NCBI GenBank assembly: GCA_938049325.1
Contig: CALICC010000059.1
Coordinates: 1 to 36,074 of the forward strand
DNA from: an uncultured Ilumatobacter sp.
Lineage (GTDB): Bacteria > Actinomycetota > Acidimicrobiia > Acidimicrobiales > Ilumatobacteraceae
Length of the DNA stretch: 36,074 bases
Reading direction: 5' to 3'
The position numbers were made by a program, and so were the translations under genes. Under the pieces are notes generated by a model. The model was not told where the DNA came from. It did no database searches and worked only from the letters and a program-made list of their open reading frames with translations. How positions within the stretch are numbered: the first letter of the stretch is position 1; every line of letters starts with the position of its first letter. This document shows, piece after piece, positions 25,548-34,184 of the stretch.

Positions 25548-26522
25548 TCAGAGGTCGATGAGGATCTTGCCGATGGACGCGTTCGACTCCATGTGCCGGT
25601 GCGCATCGGCGATGTCGTCGAACGCGAACCGTGAATCGATCACGGGCCGCATCGCACCGTGCTCGAACAGCGGCAGCATCTCGGCGATGAATCGTTGGCA
25701 CAGGTCGAGCTTGCGTTCGATGGGGCGGCTGCGCAACGTGGTGCCGATCCAGGTGATGCGCTTCATCAGGAGCAAGCCCATCGTGATCGGCGCCTTGCCG
25801 CCGCCCATGAGCCCGACCTGAACAATCGTGCCGTCAACAGCGACCGCGTGCAGGTTGCGATCGGATTCTTCGCCGCCGACCACGTCGAGGACGGTGTCGA
25901 CACCCGCAGGAATCTCCGCCTTCAGCGCCGCGAGCCAATCGGACGGGCTGCGCTCGATCACGAGGTCGGCGCCGAGCTCACGGCACGCATCCATCTTGCC
26001 CGCTGAGCAGGTGACCGCGATCCGGGCGCCGATCGCCTTGGCGATCTGGATCGCTGCGGTTCCCACGCCAGAAGCACCCGCGTGCACGAGAGCCCACCGA
26101 CCGCTGGTGAGACCACCCTGCACCACGAGCGCGTCCCACGCGGTGAGGAACACTTCGGCAATCGCTGCGGCATCGGCCAGTTCGATGTTGTTCGGGATGG
26201 GCAGCGCCTGACGTGCGTGCGTGACCACCTTCTCGGCGTAGCAGCCGCCGGTTTCGATCCCCATCACCCGATCGCCGACCGCCCACTCGGTGACCCCTTC
26301 GCCGAGTGCCGACACAACGCCCGCGTACTCCAGGCCCGGGATCTCGATCGCGAGTCCGCGCGGGTCCGGGTAGGCGCCTTGACGTTGCAGCGTGTCGGCT
26401 CTGTTGAGCGCCGTGTGTGCCACGTCGACCAGGATCTGGTCGGGTCCGGGAACCGGGTCGTCGACCTCTTGGATCGTCAGAACTTCGGGTCCACCATGAT
26501 CATTGAGAACGACAGCGCGCAT
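25548..26522 (-). CDS. Quinone oxidoreductase / zinc-type alcohol dehydrogenase-like MDR family protein
   Basis: MRAVVLNDHGGPEVLTIQEVDDPVPGPDQILVDV, NRADTLQRQGAYP, VHAGASGVGTAAIQIAKAIGARI, DVVGGEE. Confidence 0.9.
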   Translation of the reverse strand: MRAVVLNDHGGPEVLTIQEVDDPVPGPDQILVDVAHTALNRADTLQRQGAYPDPRGLAIEIPGLEYAGVVSALGEGVTEWAVGDRVMGIETGGCYAEKVVTHARQALPIPNNIELADAAAIAEVFLTAWDALVVQGGLTSGRWALVHAGASGVGTAAIQIAKAIGARIAVTCSAGKMDACRELGADLVIERSPSDWLAALKAEIPAGVDTVLDVVGGEESDRNLHAVAVDGTIVQVGLMGGGKAPITMGLLLMKRITWIGTTLRSRPIERKLDLCQRFIAEMLPLFEHGAMRPVIDSRFAFDDIADAHRHMESNASIGKILIDL

Positions 26523-26569
26523 GTCCGGCAACGTAGCGCGAGCGGCCGACCGGGCGGGAGTCAACTCGT

Positions 26570-26619
26570 GTTGCTGACGCCCGAACCCGGAACCTCATAC
26601 GGGTCCGGGCGTCAGCAAC
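26570..26619 (-). terminator. 20-bp stem (1 mismatch) hairpin downstream of orn
   Basis: GTTGCTGACGCCCGAACCCG - 10-nt loop - CGGGTCCGGGCGTCAGCAAC; no T-tract. Confidence 0.6.
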
Positions 26620-26672
26620 CGCGAACGTAGCCACGGCCGTGCGCGCGATGTCGCGAATTTCTATCGGTGAGG

Positions 26673-27257
26673 TCAGACGTCGGTGACGGCGGATGTCGCG
26701 TCAGCGTCGGCCGGCGCGTCAGCGAACACATGCTCGCGGTAGTAGACCAGCTCGCGGACCGACTCGCGGATGTCGTCGAGCGCACGGTGACTGCCTTCGC
26801 CGCGCGGGCGGCTGGCGTCAACACCCGGGTACCAGCGCTTGACGAGTTCCTTGACGCTCGACACGTCGATCGATCGGTAGTGGAGGTACTCCTCGATCTC
26901 GGGCAGGTAGGCGGCGAGGAAACGGCGGTCGGTGCCGATCGAGTTTCCGCACAAGGGCACGGTGCGCGCCTCGGGAACATGTTCTTGGATGAACGCGAGA
27001 GTCTGTTGACCTGCTTCTTCGAGCGTCATCGTGGATGACTTGATCTGATCGAGCAGACCCGACTTCGTGTGCATGTTGATCACGAACGGATCCATTGCCT
27101 CCAACACATCGTCGGGCGCATGGACCACCAGATCGGGGCCCTCGGCGACGATGTTGAGCTCGTCGTCGGTGATCAGGGTCGCAATCTCGACGATCACCTC
27201 GGTCGTGTGATCGAGGCCCGTCATTTCCAAATCCATCCACACCAGCATCAGGGTCAT
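26673..27257 (-). CDS. orn: Oligoribonuclease
   Basis: LVWMDLEMTGLDHTTEVIVEIATLITD, LCGNSIGTDRRFLAAYLPEIEEYLHYRSIDVSSVKEL, HRALDDIRESV; DEDDh exonuclease pattern. Confidence 0.95.
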   Translation of the reverse strand: MTLMLVWMDLEMTGLDHTTEVIVEIATLITDDELNIVAEGPDLVVHAPDDVLEAMDPFVINMHTKSGLLDQIKSSTMTLEEAGQQTLAFIQEHVPEARTVPLCGNSIGTDRRFLAAYLPEIEEYLHYRSIDVSSVKELVKRWYPGVDASRPRGEGSHRALDDIRESVRELVYYREHVFADAPADADATSAVTDV

Positions 27258-27321
27258 CGTAGGCCCGACGCGAGCTCGATGGGGGCTCTGAGCAGGACAG
27301 AAGCGGCTCGCACCAGGCATC

Positions 27322-27930
27322 ATGTCTGGAATGACCGAGTTCGCAGCGATTCTCGACACACCAGGGGTCGAGGAGATCTGCGAGCTGCGCGGGCCGATCG
27401 GGTTCATGGCGTACCACGGGGGCAACCTCGAGTGGATGACCGATGTGATCGCCTCGCGAGCCGCCGAGCGGGCGCACGCGTCGCTCTACGCCGTCATCCA
27501 ACCAACGGGAATGCGTGAGCACCTGGCCTCCACTCGCGTCAGTCCGGCGGAGTCCCCGGAGTTGGCTCGCTTCCTCCAACACGTCGAGATCGTGATCACG
27601 ATCCACGGCTTCGGGCGGCGCGGCATGTTCAGCTCGTTGTTGCTCGGCGGCCAGAACCGCGTCTTCGCCGAGCACGTCGGCCAGGTGCTTCGACGACACC
27701 TCCCCGCCTACGACGTGCTCACCGACCTCGACACGATCCCCACGAAGCTCCGCGGTCAACACGACAAGAACCCGGTGAACCTACCCAGCCAGCAAGGGGT
27801 GCAGATCGAGCTCCCGCCGCGCGTGCGCGGATCCAGCCCCATGTGGTGGGACTGGGAGGGGCCAGACCTCACGCCCCACACCGAAGCGCTGATCGACGCC
27901 CTCGTCGAAGCCGTTACTTCGTGGCAGTAA
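27322..27930 (+). CDS. Poly-gamma-glutamate hydrolase family (PghP/DUF867-like) protein
   Basis: IGFMAYHGGNLEWMTDVIASRAAE, VEIVITIHGFGR, GVQIELPPRVR; start codon uncertain. Confidence 0.65.
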   Translation: MSGMTEFAAILDTPGVEEICELRGPIGFMAYHGGNLEWMTDVIASRAAERAHASLYAVIQPTGMREHLASTRVSPAESPELARFLQHVEIVITIHGFGRRGMFSSLLLGGQNRVFAEHVGQVLRRHLPAYDVLTDLDTIPTKLRGQHDKNPVNLPSQQGVQIELPPRVRGSSPMWWDWEGPDLTPHTEALIDALVEAVTSWQ

Positions 27931-27967
27931 ACCGATCAACCGCCGCGATGTCGACACGCTGCCCGAG

Positions 27968-28999
27968 TCACATCGGGAGACGAATCTCGACGATGCCGCC
28001 GGGTCCGGCGAGCAGGCCGACCGTGCCGCTGTGAGCGGTGACGATGCCTTTGGCGATCGACAGGCCGAGCCCGGCCGTTCCCGTTCGCGTGTCGCGCGCT
28101 TCATCCGCCCGCGTGAACGGCTCGAAGGCTCGGTCGCGGAATTCAGCGGGGAAACCGGACCCTTCGTCGATGACGCGCAGCACAGCCTCACCACCGACCG
28201 CCTCCACCTGCACCAGGACGACCGAGTCGTTGGGTGCGTGCCGGATCGCATTGTCGAGCAGGTTGCGCACGACGCGCGCCAGTTGCGAGCCGTCGGCGTT
28301 GATCGACACTCGGGACTCGGTTTCGAGAAGCAGCTTGACCCGGCGCTGCTCCGCGAGCGGCCGCACGGTTTCCATCGACTCGTCAGCCAGCTCGGTGAGG
28401 TCGAGCATGGTCCGACTGAGTTCGAGCGTGCCGCTGACGAGCCGCGTGTGGAGCTGCAGGTCGTCGACGAGTGACGAGAGCGCCTTCACCTGTCGTTCCA
28501 TGCCGACGAGGTACTTGTCTGGGTCTGGGGCGACGCCGTCGCGGATGGCCTCGACCGCGGCACGCAGCGCCGCGAGTGGGGTGCGTAGATCGTGGGAGAT
28601 CGACGACAGCATGAGCGATCGTTCCTGCTCGACCGTGTCGAGACGATCGACCATCACGTCGAACATCTCGGCTGCCTCACCCAGTTCGTCATTGCGCTGC
28701 ACGCCGGTGCGCGCCGAGAGGTCACCATCGGCCACCTTCATCGCGGCGGAGCAGATGCGCTTGGCATCGCGGGCGACAGGTCGAGCCAACAGCACCGCCA
28801 CCATGGCCGCAGCGAGGACGGCCGGAACCAGCGCCCACATCACGATCCGCAGGTCGTGATCGTTGATGAACATCGTCTGGGCGGCGATCGCGATCATCAT
28901 GATCGCGACACCGAGAACGGCCAGGGTGGCGCCGAGGAACCGGCGTCCCAGCCGGTTCATCCCGTGCGCCTTGTGCTCGAGCGGGGACAGGTCGGTCAT
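27968..28999 (-). CDS. HAMP-type sensor histidine kinase
   Basis: TM segments; SSISHDLRTPLAALRAAVEAI (H box), RVVRNLLDNAIRHAP (N box), GTAGLGLSIAKGIV (G box). Confidence 0.93.
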   Translation of the reverse strand: MTDLSPLEHKAHGMNRLGRRFLGATLAVLGVAIMMIAIAAQTMFINDHDLRIVMWALVPAVLAAAMVAVLLARPVARDAKRICSAAMKVADGDLSARTGVQRNDELGEAAEMFDVMVDRLDTVEQERSLMLSSISHDLRTPLAALRAAVEAIRDGVAPDPDKYLVGMERQVKALSSLVDDLQLHTRLVSGTLELSRTMLDLTELADESMETVRPLAEQRRVKLLLETESRVSINADGSQLARVVRNLLDNAIRHAPNDSVVLVQVEAVGGEAVLRVIDEGSGFPAEFRDRAFEPFTRADEARDTRTGTAGLGLSIAKGIVTAHSGTVGLLAGPGGIVEIRLPM

Positions 29000-29006
29000 C
29001 GGATAC

Positions 29007-29696
29007 TCACGGTTCGAACCGGTAGCCGACACCCCACACCGTGGTGATCCAACGCGGCTTCTCCGGGTCGACCTCGATCTTGTTGCGGATACGACGGACG
29101 TGCACGGTGACGGTTGCTGGGTCTTGCCACTCGGGCGACGACTGCCAGACCTGCTCGAGCAGCTGCGCTCGCGAGAACACTTGACGCGGGGATGCAGCGA
29201 GGAACGCGAGAACGTCGAACTCTTTGGGAGTCAACTCGATGATGTCGTTCCCCATGCGGACCTCGCGTGCGAGGGGATCGATCTCGAGGCCGTCGAACTC
29301 GATGGGTTGCGGGGAGTTCGTTTCGCGACCGTTCGTGCGACGCAACACGCCGTTGACCCGAGCAGCGAGCTCGCGTGGTGAGAACGGCTTGACGACGTAG
29401 TCGTCAGCACCGAGCTCGAGTCCGGACACACGGTCGGACTCCTCGGCTCGGGCGGTCAACATGATCACCGGAATGTTGCTGGTCTGGCGGACGCGGCGCA
29501 AGATGTCGAGACCGTTGACCCCGGGCAGCATCATGTCGAGCACCACGAGGTCAGGTGGCTGCGCCTCGAGGAGTTCGAGTGCGGTTGTGCCGTCGGCAGC
29601 TTCCGCCACGTCGTGGCCGTCACGGCGCAGGTAGCTGACAACGACCTCTCGTACGGTCGGCTCATCGTCGACGACCAAGACTTTTGTTCCCGTCAT
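29007..29696 (-). CDS. OmpR-family response regulator
   Basis: KVLVVDDEPTVREVV, DLVVLDMMLPGVNG, VIMLTARAEE, DDYVVKPFSPREL, winged helix TVHVRRIRNKIE...WGVGYRF. Confidence 0.95.
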   Translation of the reverse strand: MTGTKVLVVDDEPTVREVVVSYLRRDGHDVAEAADGTTALELLEAQPPDLVVLDMMLPGVNGLDILRRVRQTSNIPVIMLTARAEESDRVSGLELGADDYVVKPFSPRELAARVNGVLRRTNGRETNSPQPIEFDGLEIDPLAREVRMGNDIIELTPKEFDVLAFLAASPRQVFSRAQLLEQVWQSSPEWQDPATVTVHVRRIRNKIEVDPEKPRWITTVWGVGYRFEP

Positions 29697-29829
29697 GGGA
29701 GCATCCTCACGTGTCTCGTGAACAAGTTCAACCCGAAGCGATTTCTGTTTCTGGTTTGGCTTCATCGGTTTCGACTTCTGTTCGCAAGATGACTGCCCCC
29801 GTTCTGATCTGCACCTCAGGCTCGTCTCC

Positions 29830-30975
29830 ATGTACAAAAACACTCTCAACTCCCGATTCCTCAACGGCCGCCGTGGCCTCGCTCTCGCCGTTGCCGGCGT
29901 CGTGACGCTCGCGGCATGTGGTTCCGACGACAACGCCACCGAGGACACGCCAATCGACACCGTGGCCGAAGAGGCCGCGCCGGCCGAAGACGATGCCATG
30001 GAAGACGACGCGATGGAAGAAGACGCCATGGAAGACGATGCGATGGAAGACGATGCGATGGAAGAAGACGCCATGGAAGAAGACGCCATGGAGGAAGACG
30101 CCATGGAAGAAGACGCCATGGAAGAAGACGCCATGGAAGAAGACGCCATGGAGGAAGGATCGGTGCCGATCGTGCAACTGCAGTTCGACGGCCTGCCAGT
30201 GCTGGGCGACGCTGCGGTCTACGAAGGCTGGGCAATCGTCGACGGCGCACCCGTCACCACCGGCCGCTTCACCGTCGACGAAGCTGGCACTCAATTCGAC
30301 GACGACGGCAATGAGGTCGACCACTTCGCTGTCGATGCCACCGACGCCACGGCCTTCGTGCTCACCATCGAGCCGACGTTCGACGACGACCCAGCTCCGT
30401 CCGACATTCATCTGCTCGGCGGCGACATCGTCGACGGCACCGCCCGCCTGTCGATCGATCACCCGACGGCGATCACCACCGACTTTGCCGAAGCTGCCGG
30501 ATCGGTCGAGGTCGTCGTGCCGACCGCGCCCGACTCGCCGATCGACACCGCCGGAATCTGGTTCTTCAAAGATGGCGCAGGCAGCCTGACGCTCCCCGAC
30601 CTCCCCGCCGGGTGGGTGTATGAAGGTTGGGCGGTATTCGACGGCATCCCCGTCTCGACCGGCCGCTTCACCGATCCGAACATGGCTGACGACTTCGACG
30701 GCTTCAGCGGTGACGGGTCCGGCCCGGCCACGCCAGGCGAGGACTTCATCCAGAACGCACCCGACGGCCTCGAGTTCCCCCGCTCGGCAGCTGGTGCGAC
30801 GGTCGTCGTGTCGGTCGAACCAATCGACGATGACTCCCCCGCACCGTTCGTGCTCAAGCCGCTCGTGGGCGAACTGCCTGCCGAGGTCGAGCGTCTCGGT
30901 GAGTACCCGTTGAACAACACCGGAACCGACACGTTCCCCACCGGCGTGGCGAACATCGTCCCCGCCGACGCCTGA
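29830..30975 (+). CDS. Lipoprotein with acidic (DAMEx)11 linker and duplicated anti-sigma-K-like C-terminal modules
   Basis: Lipobox LAACGS; DAMEE/D repeats; two related motifs VYEGWAIVDGAPVTTGRFT and VYEGWAVFDGIPVSTGRFT. Confidence 0.75.
   Translation: MYKNTLNSRFLNGRRGLALAVAGVVTLAACGSDDNATEDTPIDTVAEEAAPAEDDAMEDDAMEEDAMEDDAMEDDAMEEDAMEEDAMEEDAMEEDAMEEDAMEEDAMEEGSVPIVQLQFDGLPVLGDAAVYEGWAIVDGAPVTTGRFTVDEAGTQFDDDGNEVDHFAVDATDATAFVLTIEPTFDDDPAPSDIHLLGGDIVDGTARLSIDHPTAITTDFAEAAGSVEVVVPTAPDSPIDTAGIWFFKDGAGSLTLPDLPAGWVYEGWAVFDGIPVSTGRFTDPNMADDFDGFSGDGSGPATPGEDFIQNAPDGLEFPRSAAGATVVVSVEPIDDDSPAPFVLKPLVGELPAEVERLGEYPLNNTGTDTFPTGVANIVPADA
29992..30156 (+). repeat. 11 x 15-bp coding tandem repeat (DAMEE/DAMED)
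   Basis: Consensus GAc GCc ATG GAa GAa; counted by in-frame ATG every 15 bp. Confidence 0.95.
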
Positions 30976-30987
30976 TCCCAGGCTCAC

Positions 30988-31038
30988 CCGTTCTGGTCCA
31001 CACCCCGTTCTGGTCCACACCCCGTTCTGGTCCACACC
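30988..31038 (+). repeat. 3 x 17-bp direct tandem repeat CCGTTCTGGTCCACACC
   Basis: Three consecutive copies starting at 30988, 31005, 31022. Confidence 0.95.
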
Positions 31039-31063
31039 GGCGTCGGAATCCGACGTTGGGTTC

Positions 31064-31114
31064 GACCAGAACAGCTGGACCAGAACGGGTCGGCGCAACG
31101 GTGGACCAGAACGG
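31064..31114 (-). repeat. Three inverted partial copies of the same unit (GACCAGAAC cores)
   Basis: gaccagaac 31064-31072; tggaccagaacggg 31076-31089; gtggaccagaacgg 31101-31114. Confidence 0.9.
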
Positions 31115-31156
31115 TTGGATGAGACGAAGCGAGCGTGGTGCGTTGGAACGGGACGC

Positions 31157-31813
31157 TCAGGGCGCGAGGCGCTCGATCTGCCAGGTGCCGCCGTCGTCGC
31201 GTCGGTAACGAATCCGGTCGTGGAGTCGGCTCGGGCGGCCCTGCCAGAACTCCCACTCGGTCGGCACGAGGCGCCAACCGCCCCAGAAGCCGGGGCGCGG
31301 GACCGGATCACCATCCGCATCAGCCCCGAACTCGGCTTCGACCGCCGCGACACGACCTTCGAGAACGGAGCGGTCGGCGATCACCTCGCTCTGCGGGGAT
31401 GCCCACGCACCGAGCTGGCTGGACCTCGGACGCGAGGCGAAGTACTCGTCGGACTCCTCGCCCGACACTCGCTCGACCGTGCCGCGCACACGAACCTGGC
31501 GATGGAGATCGAGCCAGGCGAACACCGCCGACGCAACAGCGGACGCATCGAGTTGTTGGCTCTTGGCACCGGAGTAGTTCGTGTAGAACGCGAAGCCGCG
31601 TTCGTCGGCACCGCGTACCAAGACGATACGAGCGTCGGGGGCACCGTCGAGGCCAATGGTGCCCAGGGTCATCGCATTGGGCTCGGCGATCTCGGCGTCG
31701 AAGGCCTCATCGTGCCAGCGCTGCCATTGCATCATCGGGTCCGCGTACACGTCGTCAACGTCGAGCCCGGCAGTTTCGTACTGCACCCGTCGATCTCGGA
31801 TCGAGTCGCTCAC
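31157..31813 (-). CDS. pdxH: Pyridoxamine 5'-phosphate oxidase
   Basis: NAMTLGTIGLDGAPDARIVLVRG, FAFYTNYSGAKSQQL, VRVRGTVERVS, YFASRPRSSQLGAWASPQS, FWGGWRLVPTEWEFWQGRPSRLHDRIRY; GTG start. Confidence 0.95.
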   Translation of the reverse strand: MSDSIRDRRVQYETAGLDVDDVYADPMMQWQRWHDEAFDAEIAEPNAMTLGTIGLDGAPDARIVLVRGADERGFAFYTNYSGAKSQQLDASAVASAVFAWLDLHRQVRVRGTVERVSGEESDEYFASRPRSSQLGAWASPQSEVIADRSVLEGRVAAVEAEFGADADGDPVPRPGFWGGWRLVPTEWEFWQGRPSRLHDRIRYRRDDGGTWQIERLAP

Positions 31814-31814
31814 G

Positions 31815-33125
31815 TCACGCCGTTGGAGCGATCGTGGTGATGCCGCGCATGTACGGATCCAGCACTTCGGGCACGGTGACGCTGCCATCTTCGTTGCGGC
31901 AGTTCTCGATGATCGCGGCCCACACTCGCGGCACGGCAAGTGCCGAGCCGTTGAGCGTGTGCGCGAACTCGGTGCCCTTGATGGGTTTGCCGTCGGCGTC
32001 GTGTCGCTTGAGTCGGATGGCGGCGCGACGTGCCTGGTAATCACCCAGCCAGCTCACCGACGACACTTCGAGCCACGCATCGGCGCCCGGGGCGTAGACC
32101 TCGACGTCGAACGTGCGGTGATGGCTCTGGCCCATGTCGCCCGTGCAGATTTCGATCACTCGATACGGCAACTCGAGTTCGGCGATTGCTCGCTCGGAGC
32201 GAGCGACCATGTCGTCGAGCAGGTCGGGCGCCTGCTCCGGAGTGGAGTACGCCATCAACTCGACCTTGTCGAACTCGTGCGCTCTGAGCATGCCCCGCGT
32301 GTCGCGTCCCGCCGAGCCAGCCTCGCGGCGATACGACGAACTGTGCGCCATGAGCCGGATCGGGAGCGCCGTGTCGTCGAGGGTTTCACCTGCGTAGATC
32401 GACGTGAGCGGTGCCTCGGCGGTGGGGCTCGCCCACAGGTCGTCGCGTTCGATCGCGTACGCGTCATCGGCGAACTTCGGGAGCTGACCGGTTGCGGTCA
32501 ATGTGGCGGTGCTCACCAACGACGGCACGCGCATCTCTTCGTGGGCGTCTGCATTGAGGTCGAGGCCGTACTGACACAGTGCTCGAGCCAGCGTGGCGCC
32601 GGCGCCGCGCTGCATCGTGAACATCGCACCCGAGATCTTGGTGGCACGTTCGTTGTCGAGAATGCCGAGTGCGTCGGCGGTTTCCCAGTGCGGCACACGC
32701 TGATGCTCGGGGTAGTCGTCGAGCAGATTGATCGGGCCGATGACGACGGGATTGTCGTCGTCGCTCGCGCCGTCGGGCGTTGCGTCCGACGGCAGGTTCG
32801 GGATGCCGAGCAAGATGTCTCGCAGCGCTTGCGACACTTCGTCGTGTTCGGCGGCGAGCACCTTCTCTCGGCCGCCGTGCTCCTTGCTCTGCGCTTGCAG
32901 CGCTTCGGCTTCGTCGACCTTGCCGTCGCGTCGCAGCCCGCCGACCTCTTTCGAAATCGTGTTGACCTTGGCTCGGATCTCGTCACGTTCTCGAGCGATG
33001 TCGAGCAGCCGGGCATCGAGCCGAGCGGCGTGGTCGACTTCGTCGAGGATCGCAGGCCGCTGGCGGCGAGACAGCGACGCCTTCACGGCATCGAGGTCGG
33101 TTCGCAGGAGGCGTTGATCGATCAC
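31815..33125 (-). CDS. serS: Seryl-tRNA synthetase
   Basis: MIDQRLLRTDLDAVKASLSRR; SSSYRREAGSAGRDTRGMLRAHEFDKVEL; EVSSVSWLGDYQARRAAIRLK; TLNGSALAVPRVWAAIIEN. Confidence 0.97.
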   Translation of the reverse strand: MIDQRLLRTDLDAVKASLSRRQRPAILDEVDHAARLDARLLDIARERDEIRAKVNTISKEVGGLRRDGKVDEAEALQAQSKEHGGREKVLAAEHDEVSQALRDILLGIPNLPSDATPDGASDDDNPVVIGPINLLDDYPEHQRVPHWETADALGILDNERATKISGAMFTMQRGAGATLARALCQYGLDLNADAHEEMRVPSLVSTATLTATGQLPKFADDAYAIERDDLWASPTAEAPLTSIYAGETLDDTALPIRLMAHSSSYRREAGSAGRDTRGMLRAHEFDKVELMAYSTPEQAPDLLDDMVARSERAIAELELPYRVIEICTGDMGQSHHRTFDVEVYAPGADAWLEVSSVSWLGDYQARRAAIRLKRHDADGKPIKGTEFAHTLNGSALAVPRVWAAIIENCRNEDGSVTVPEVLDPYMRGITTIAPTA

Positions 33126-33205
33126 GAAACGCGAGGCTACTGGCGCCACCGGTGCGTGGTCATGCTGCGTTTCGAGCGCCGACCGCTGCGCGGCCGACGA
33201 CCGGC

Positions 33206-34162
33206 TCAGAAGTCGTAGATCGTGTTCAGATCCGGGTACCCGCGGAAGGGCGGAAGCCGGTCGGGGTTCGGGCACTCCTGCTCCTGGCCGATGGCGAGGT
33301 TCCAGGGAAGGATGCACGGGCGAGCATCAAGCGCAGCCATGTGGCGAGAGATCCAGTCGGCGACTCCCCACGAGCCGATCCAGCGCTGGTGCACGCCGTC
33401 GGTGAAGAACCACGACGACGCTCCCGCGGTGTATGTGTTGAGATCCCACAGCTGCAGTTCGGGGTAGGCACCCGATGCGACGATTTCGGCGAGTTCGACA
33501 TTCATCGAGGCGTAGTTCGATCTGACATCGTCTTCTGTCGGAAGCTCGTAGGTGTTGTTGGTGCGATACGTGACCCAGGCAATGGTTTGAAAGCCTTTGG
33601 CTCGAGCAGCGTCGAGAATCATGCGCGACTGCCAGTCGAAGCCCACATGCCAATCGTTGTAACCGGTCGCGATCACGAGCACGTCGGTCGGCGAGGCTCG
33701 GCCCAAGATCTGCACTTCGCTCAAGGCGGTGCGCGGCGTGCGGTTCTCGCGACCATTGCACGACAGGTTCACCAAGCGGCGACACGACTCGAGCCGATGA
33801 TCGGCTTCAAAGCCTCGCAACCCGCCGAGCGCACCGTTCCATCGCACCCCGGCCATTGCCGAGTCACCGACGATCGTGGCCTTGCGGAGCGGCGGGGTCA
33901 GCCGTTGGGCAGTTTGAGATTCGCCCCCGGCCTCTTGAATCGGTTCGTCGATCGAGGAGGTGGCGTCGCGGTCAGCCGGAGCATCGGCCGCCGAGGGCGA
34001 ATCGATCGGCAGATCTGCCGATGGCTCTTCTTGTGCGCTCACTCCGACACCTGCACCAACCAGCGCGAGGGCGCCGGCGGTGAGTGCTGTACCGAATCTG
34101 TGACCCAACTTCACGGCCGAAACGATAGCGAACCGCAGCCAGCGCGAGGGGCCAGCTTGCAA
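33206..34162 (-). CDS. Secreted SGNH-fold hydrolase-like protein
   Basis: KATIVGDSAMAGVRWN (block I-like), VIATGYNDWHVG, FFTDGVHQRWIGS; N-terminal signal sequence. Confidence 0.65.
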   Translation of the reverse strand: MQAGPSRWLRFAIVSAVKLGHRFGTALTAGALALVGAGVGVSAQEEPSADLPIDSPSAADAPADRDATSSIDEPIQEAGGESQTAQRLTPPLRKATIVGDSAMAGVRWNGALGGLRGFEADHRLESCRRLVNLSCNGRENRTPRTALSEVQILGRASPTDVLVIATGYNDWHVGFDWQSRMILDAARAKGFQTIAWVTYRTNNTYELPTEDDVRSNYASMNVELAEIVASGAYPELQLWDLNTYTAGASSWFFTDGVHQRWIGSWGVADWISRHMAALDARPCILPWNLAIGQEQECPNPDRLPPFRGYPDLNTIYDF

Positions 34163-34184
34163 CGTCGCTTGCAGTGGTGGGCGG

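Noticed and set aside
23579-25606. 675-aa minus-strand ORF opposite the glycosyltransferase and CopC genes
   Set aside because: Arg/Asp-rich composition without motifs; antisense shadow of two well-supported genes in GC-rich DNA.
29697-30149. N-terminal MASSSMASSS... extension of the response-regulator ORF
   Set aside because: Antisense reading of the 15-bp repeat; the true start is at MTGTKVLVVDDEP (29696).
30988-31114. Possible CRISPR array
   Set aside because: Direct copies are contiguous 17-mers without spacers and are followed by inverted copies; no cas genes nearby.
29728-31353. 541-aa minus-strand ORF with HGVFFHGVFFHGVFF repeats
   Set aside because: It is the antisense of the DAMEx repeat and crosses the repeat cluster; no family motif.
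31656-33218. 520-aa plus-strand ORF opposite serS/pdxH
   Set aside because: Shadow of two confidently identified genes; no recognisable domain.
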